NCBI RefSeq assembly: GCF_003852315.1
Contig: NZ_CP027762.1
Coordinates: 4,011,501 to 4,075,500, forward strand
From: Pseudomonas sp. LBUM920
GTDB taxonomy: Bacteria > Pseudomonadota > Gammaproteobacteria > Pseudomonadales > Pseudomonadaceae
DNA: 64,000 nucleotides
Direction of reading: 5' to 3'
A program made the position numbers and the translations under genes. The notes under the pieces were generated by a model that searched no databases, had not been told where the DNA came from, and worked only from the letters and a program-made list of their open reading frames with translations. Of this stretch, positions 59,778 to 64,000 are shown piece after piece; the first letter of the stretch is position 1; the number at the start of each line of letters is the position of its first letter.

Positions 59778-60239
59778 ATGACGTATTCAACTCGCCGCCA
59801 CCTCACCGATGACGCCACCCTCGAGATCCACTTCGGCCCCTTCCAACTGCTGCCCCAACGTCATCGGCTGCTCAAGCACGGGCAACCCGTGGCCCTGGGC
59901 AGCCGCGCCCTGACCTTGCTGATCGCCCTCGCCTCCCGGCCCGGTGAACTGCTGGAAAAAGACCGCTTGCTGGCCATCGCCTGGCCGAAAACGGTGGTGG
60001 AAGAATGCAACCTGCGCACGCAGATCAAGACACTGCGCCGCGCCCTCGGCGACGAAGAGTCGTTCTACATCGCCACGGTGCCGGGCCAGGGTTATCGGTT
60101 TGTTGCGCCCACTTGGGTCGAACGTACGCCCGTCACGCAACTGAAAGCGCCGGTGGTTCTCAGCCCGTATGGTTGCCGCCACTGCCGAGGCGCGGGGATG
60201 GTGCCGCTGTATGCCCAACTGGGTATGCACAACAGCTGA
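59778..60239 (+). CDS. Short OmpR/CadC-type winged-helix regulator
   Basis: 153 residues (MTYSTRRHLTDDATLEIHFG). Residues about 17-108 are a winged helix with GSRALTLLIALASRPGELLEKD, IAWPKTVVEECNLRTQIKTLRRALGDE and VPGQGYRFVAP, closely matching the regulator at 30973 along the whole domain. The ~40-residue tail has no ATPase or membrane helix but carries a CRHC pair (YGCRHCRGAGM). It may compete with or assist the large regulator at shared sites. The ATG has an AAAGG site. Confidence 0.8.
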   Translation: MTYSTRRHLTDDATLEIHFGPFQLLPQRHRLLKHGQPVALGSRALTLLIALASRPGELLEKDRLLAIAWPKTVVEECNLRTQIKTLRRALGDEESFYIATVPGQGYRFVAPTWVERTPVTQLKAPVVLSPYGCRHCRGAGMVPLYAQLGMHNS

Positions 60240-60261
60240 CCGACAGGTGCCGCGAGCGGCG

Positions 60262-60598
60262 TTATTCTGGCAAGCGTCTTTGTTGTGGCAAGCCCACTTG
60301 TTGTGGCAAGAGGGCTTGCTGTGGCGAGCGGGCTTGTTGTGGCGAGCGGGCTTGCCCCGCGTTGGGGCGCGAAGCGGCCCCTGCTACAAACACCCAGGTT
60401 TTTCAGGCAAACCGCCTAGCCGGTTTTGGGGCCGCTGCGCAGCCCAACGCGGGGCAAGCCCGCTCGCCACAACAAGCCCCCTTGCCACAACAAACCCGCT
60501 CACCACAACAACCCTGCTCACCACGACGATCCAGTTGCCACAGCAAGCCCGTTTGCCACAGCAACATCGCTTCCCACAACAAGCCCGCGCCCAGCGGT
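60262..60598. repeat. REP-rich palindromic region, no gene
   Basis: Many copies of (T)TGTGGC(G/A)AG(C)GGGCTTG read rightward up to 60360 and as complements from 60443 on. A perfect 30-bp arm (60337-60366) matches 60443-60472. Inner sequence GGCGCGAAGCGGCCCC pairs imperfectly with GGGGCCGCTGCGCAGCC. Frames through it are artefacts. Confidence 0.85.
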
Positions 60599-61474
60599 TT
60601 ATAGGTGCGGCGTATAGCTGATCGCACTCAGGTCCAGGTGCCCGTCCTTCAGCGGCGGGCACCAGTAGTACCCACCCGTCAACGGTGTGCTGATGCGGTA
60701 CAGCCCGTCCACTATCCCGTCTTCCAGCCCGCTCATGCGCCGCAGTTGGGCTTCAAATGCATCAAAGGAATGCCCGAAGGCGAGGAACATCAACCCTGCC
60801 TGACCGTTCTCGGCCCAAGGCATCGAGCGGCGCACCACGAAGGCTTCCGGCGTGAAACTTTCCTGCGCGGTGCGTTTGGTGTGCGCGGACTCGGGTGCGT
60901 CGTCCAGCTCTTCGTTATCGCCATGGCGGCGGCCGATGATGTGGTCGCGCTCCTGCGCAGGCAAAGCGGCAAAACCGTCGAGGTCGTGCTGCCACTGCTG
61001 GATCGCGGCAAAGCTGGCGCCGCTGTCGGTCATCGCGGCTTCGACCGCAGCGTCGTCGTGGGGGTTTTCAGTGCCGTCTTCATAGTCAGTCAAATCGAAG
61101 CCGGTCTTGTAGCGAAAACCTTCGGTCATCTGCACCAGGCGAAAGGCCGGCGCCATGGCTTTTTCAACACTGCGGCTGCGCAACAGCAGCTCACCGCGAT
61201 CCACGCCATGCAGCCATACCCACAGCGCCTGCTGGGTGGAGGGGTTATGCGCGCCCGGGCCGCTGACGGCAGGGAACGCGCGCAAGCCCTCAATGGTTGC
61301 GCCCAGTGCAGTCACCAGCGGCTCACCCAAACCCACCACCGCGGACGAATCGGTCAACTGCACCAGCGCGTCCAATGCGCCGGGTACGGCTGCCAGGCAA
61401 TCCACGGCAAAAAACAGATGGCGTGCCTGCAAGGGCACCGGTGCGGCAAGAATGCCCGGCTGGTACTGACTCAT
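60599..61474 (-). CDS. Dye-decolourising (DyP-type) heme peroxidase
   Basis: 291 residues from ATG 61474 with an AAGGAG site (MSQYQPGILAAPVPLQARHL); the longer frame is unsupported. The DyP signature is YEDGTENP (for GxxDG) near 155, with the proximal heme His in ESAHTKRTAQESF and the distal Arg in VVRRSMPW. Similar in size to YfeX-like class B enzymes. Cytoplasmic, no signal. Single gene. Confidence 0.92.
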   Translation of the reverse strand: MSQYQPGILAAPVPLQARHLFFAVDCLAAVPGALDALVQLTDSSAVVGLGEPLVTALGATIEGLRAFPAVSGPGAHNPSTQQALWVWLHGVDRGELLLRSRSVEKAMAPAFRLVQMTEGFRYKTGFDLTDYEDGTENPHDDAAVEAAMTDSGASFAAIQQWQHDLDGFAALPAQERDHIIGRRHGDNEELDDAPESAHTKRTAQESFTPEAFVVRRSMPWAENGQAGLMFLAFGHSFDAFEAQLRRMSGLEDGIVDGLYRISTPLTGGYYWCPPLKDGHLDLSAISYTPHL

Positions 61475-61502
61475 GTGAACTCCTTCAAGAAAGCCGCGTA
61501 GT

Positions 61503-61694
61503 TTAACCGCCGCACGCCTGCTTTTGCTCAGGCTTTTCCAGGTCACGCGGGTCCAGACCCAATTGCGCCTTCAACTGCGTCCAGCCCGTGGGCGTGACCC
61601 GTACCGCGCGAGAATCTTTCGAGCGGCGCAACCATCCGGCTTCGCACAACGCGCTGAGCAACTGCACGCCCAGCGGCCCGGCCAAATGATGGGG
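61503..61694 (-). pseudogene. 3' remnant of an ArsR-family regulator gene
   Basis: Only the end of an ArsR-type protein is kept: HHLAGPLGVQLLSALCEAGWLRRSK and RAVRVTPTGWTQLKAQLGLDPRDLE. Upstream of about 61694 the frame runs on into sequence that belongs to the opposite-strand MFS remnant. The DNA-binding half and promoter are gone, so it is a broken gene. Confidence 0.75.
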
Positions 61695-61696
61695 GC

Positions 61697-62490
61697 GCTC
61701 TGATGTTGATCGCCGCGCGCGTGCTGCAGGCGTCGGCGCGGCATTGCTGGTGCCCGCCTCCCTGGCACTGATCAATCAGGCCTACCTCGACAACCCTGCC
61801 GGGCGCGTGGCGGCTATCGGCGTATGGGCCGGGTGCGGCGGCATCGCCATAGCCGCCGGGCCGTTGGTGGGGAGCGTGCTGATCCTGATGCTGGGGTGGC
61901 GGAGTCTCTTCCTCGTCAATCTGCCACTGGGACTGCTCGCCGTCGCACTGAGTGCGCGCCTTGCCGCCAGTGCCAGACAACCGCGGGCAGCGGGCGGGCT
62001 GCGCCTTACGGTGCAACTGTTCGGCAGCCGCGTGTTCAGCCTGTGCGCGGCGGTTTCCCTGGTATCTGCATTGCTGCTGTACGGCCTGATGTTTTTACTC
62101 GGCCTGTATTTCCAGCGAACGTTGGGCTTCTCGCCACTGTGGACCGGCGTCGCATTTTTGCCGCTGACGGTGCTGGTGAGCATTGGCAGCCTGATGGCCG
62201 GCCAATTGGTGCGCGCGTTCGGCAGTCGCTGGCTGATCGGCGGCGCCCTGGTGCTGTACGTGGCCGGCTTCGGCCAGTTGCTGATGAGCGGCACATGCCC
62301 CGACTACGCCCTGCTCGTGGTGCCCCTGCCGATCATCGGCCTGGCGGCGGGGCTGATCACTCCCGCCGCCACCGCCGCGCTGATGAACGCGGTGCACCCG
62401 GTACAGGCCGGAATTGCCGCCGGCACCCTCAACACCGCGCGACAAATCGGCGCAGCGCTGGGCGTGGCGTTGGCAGGGACGCTGCTGTAA
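61697..62490 (+). pseudogene. Broken DHA2-type MFS transporter gene
   Basis: The sequence enters mid-protein at LIAARVLQ, just before motif B. One G appears missing after GTGCTGCA (near 61731): shifting the frame restores GVGAALLVPASLALINQAYLDN. The remaining ~250 residues cover about eight helices and stop at ALAGTLL, short of the usual end. The 5' part (four helices, promoter) is deleted up to the arsR remnant. Confidence 0.78.
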
Positions 62491-62568
62491 TGCGTCTGGC
62501 GCTTGCCACACAGCCCTTGGATGGGTGACTCTCTAGTCATGTTTTGCAACTATTCCAGGGGTAGCGAC

Positions 62569-64000
62569 ATGACCACCAGTAACCTGCTCGACCAGCTGTT
62601 TCCGACCTCCGCCGCCGATATTCCCGAGCAATTTCGCCTGGCGGCGCCCATTGAACAGCGTGATTACCTGGTCGACGGCCAGTTGCAGGTGTGGAACGGC
62701 CCATTGGCCCAGGTACTGAGCCCAGTGCAACTGGGCGATGAGCGCGTGCATATCGGCAGCACGCCCCTGCTGGACGCCGACACCGCCCTGACTGCCCTCG
62801 ACGCCGCCGTGCGCGCCTATGACCGAGGCCAGGGCGAATGGCCGACGATGCGCGTGGCCGAGCGCATCCAGCATGTGGAAGCTTTCTTGCGACGCATGCG
62901 CGAACAGCGTGATGCGGTGGTCAAGCTGCTGATGTGGGAGATCGGCAAGAACCTCAAGGACTCGCAGAAAGAGTTCGACCGCACCTGCGACTACATCACC
63001 GACACCATCAATGCCCTCAAGGAACTCGACCGCCGCAGCAGCCGCTTCGAGCTGGAACAGGACACGCTGGGGCAAATCCGCCGCGTGGCGCTGGGCGTGG
63101 CGCTGTGCATGGGGCCTTACAACTACCCGCTGAACGAGACTTTCACCACGCTGATCCCGGCGCTGATCATGGGCAACACCGTGGTGTTCAAGCCGGCCAA
63201 GCTTGGCGTGCTGTTGATTCGCCCACTGCTGGAGGCGTTCCGTGACAGCTTTCCGGCCGGCGTGATCAACGTGATCTATGGCAGTGGCCGTGAAACCGTC
63301 AGTGCGCTGATGGCCAGCGGCAAGATCGATATCTTCGCGTTCATCGGCACCAACAAGGCCGCCAGCGACTTGAAAAAGCTGCACCCCAAACCACACCGCC
63401 TGCGCGCGGCCTTGGGCCTGGATGCAAAAAACCCTGGCATCGTGCTGCCCGAGGTGGACCTGGACAATGCGGTCAACGAAGCCGTCACCGGCTCGCTGTC
63501 GTTTAATGGTCAACGCTGCACTGCGCTGAAAATCCTGTTTGTGCACGAAGATGTCGTCGAGCGCTTTATCGAGAAATTCAACACCAAGCTGGCCACGTTG
63601 AAACCCGGCATGCCCTGGGAAGACGGCGTCTCGCTGACGCCGCTGCCGGAAGTCGGCAAGGTCGATTACCTCAACGCGCTGGTGGCCGATGCGGCGCAGC
63701 ATGGCGCCAAGGTGGTGAATGCCAATGGCGCAACCAGCCGCGGTTCGTTCTTCTACCCGGCGGTGCTGTACCCGGTGAACCCGCAGATGCGCGTGTACCA
63801 CGAGGAGCAGTTCGGGCCAGTGGTGCCGATTGTGCCTTACCGTGATCTGGGCACAGTGATCGACTACGTGCTGGACTCGGACTTCGGTCAACAACTGAGT
63901 ATCTTCGGCACCAACGCCGTGGAGGTCGGGCGCCTGGTAGATGTGTTTGCCAACCAGGTTGGCCGTATCAACATCAATGCCCAGTGCCAGCGCGGCCCGG
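62569..64000 (+). CDS. gapN: NADP-dependent glyceraldehyde-3-phosphate dehydrogenase (GapN-type ALDH), cut by window end
   Basis: 477 residues from ATG 62569 (MTTSNLLDQLFPTSAADIPE) and still open at the edge; family members are about 540. ALDH features: cofactor site GVALCMGPYNYPLNETFTTLIPALIMGNTVVFKPAKLG, nucleophile Cys in FNGQRCTALK, PVVP(I)VPY. The catalytic Glu region reads RAALGLDAKNPGIVLPEVDLD, with Asp in place of Glu, as in a GapN subgroup. It oxidises glyceraldehyde-3-phosphate straight to 3-phosphoglycerate, giving NADPH. Confidence 0.85.
   Translation, partial: MTTSNLLDQLFPTSAADIPEQFRLAAPIEQRDYLVDGQLQVWNGPLAQVLSPVQLGDERVHIGSTPLLDADTALTALDAAVRAYDRGQGEWPTMRVAERIQHVEAFLRRMREQRDAVVKLLMWEIGKNLKDSQKEFDRTCDYITDTINALKELDRRSSRFELEQDTLGQIRRVALGVALCMGPYNYPLNETFTTLIPALIMGNTVVFKPAKLGVLLIRPLLEAFRDSFPAGVINVIYGSGRETVSALMASGKIDIFAFIGTNKAASDLKKLHPKPHRLRAALGLDAKNPGIVLPEVDLDNAVNEAVTGSLSFNGQRCTALKILFVHEDVVERFIEKFNTKLATLKPGMPWEDGVSLTPLPEVGKVDYLNALVADAAQHGAKVVNANGATSRGSFFYPAVLYPVNPQMRVYHEEQFGPVVPIVPYRDLGTVIDYVLDSDFGQQLSIFGTNAVEVGRLVDVFANQVGRININAQCQRGP

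Noticed and set aside
60005..60621. Cys/Lys- and Pro-rich frames over the REP field
   Set aside because: They come from repeated TGTGGC/GCCACA units and have no start or conserved motif.

Overview
The window reads as about 64 kb of chromosome from a fluorescent Pseudomonas (P. fluorescens group). The signs are high G+C, an OprD-type porin, the lexA2-imuA-imuB-dnaE2 mutagenesis operon, HglS-type lysine catabolism, and abundant intergenic REP hairpins built on GTGGGAGCGGGCTTGC and GTGGCGAGCGGGCTTGC. No rRNA, tRNA, CRISPR array, transposase or integrase was recognised.

Layout. 1-11.4 kb holds housekeeping and catabolic genes: a cut GH63-like glucosidase, an OprD porin, 2-oxoadipate dioxygenase/decarboxylase, YdcH, a transketolase, a class II UvrA and a hybrid histidine kinase. 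11.5-17.3 kb is the lexA2-imuA-imuB-dnaE2 operon with a GTAC-N4-GTAC palindrome at its promoter. 17.4-20.4 kb is an export-tagged trio (cytochrome c, FAD lactone-oxidase-like protein, PLP-fold protein). 20.5-26.7 kb holds an outer-membrane barrel, an arylamine N-acetyltransferase, several small proteins, a MEKHLA protein and two MFS exporters. 26.9-30.4 kb is a bufferin cluster: two Cys-rich precursors, an MNIO enzyme and its partner, a DoxX protein and an inserted alpha/beta hydrolase.

30.9-60.2 kb is the accessory core: a complete-looking type III secretion system (T3SS) of rhizobial (Rhc) organisation. One leftward block reads C1-(77-aa protein)-I-J-K-L-N-O-Q-R-S-T-U. A second reads (53-aa protein)-D-X?-Y?-V-C2-(CpaD-like lipoprotein). 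A TPR lipoprotein gene reads the other way between them. The secretin is split into two genes, and the pore half looks like a Tad/Cpa pilus secretin accompanied by a CpaD-like lipoprotein. SctU has GTTD where NPTH autocleavage is expected. Two very large HrpK/NopX-like proteins bracket the apparatus, and both share an N-terminal repeat module. Two related OmpR/CadC-type regulators bracket everything: one is fused to an NB-ARC/TPR body, the other is a short DNA-binding protein. Both large-protein loci share a 15-bp motif and TTTCACACC boxes upstream.

The T3SS intergenic gaps are filled with repeats: a ~300-bp-arm inverted repeat, a third degenerate copy of it, and two tandem arrays of 72-bp REP-bearing units. 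Open frames through these arrays are artefacts of the 3n period. 60.6-64 kb holds a DyP peroxidase, an arsR/MFS pair ruined by a deletion across the shared promoter plus a frameshift, and a gapN cut by the window end.

How it works together (inference). The T3SS probably injects or inserts the HrpK/NopX-like proteins into eukaryotic or other target membranes under control of the two bracketing regulators. A plausible sigma-54 promoter precedes the large regulator.
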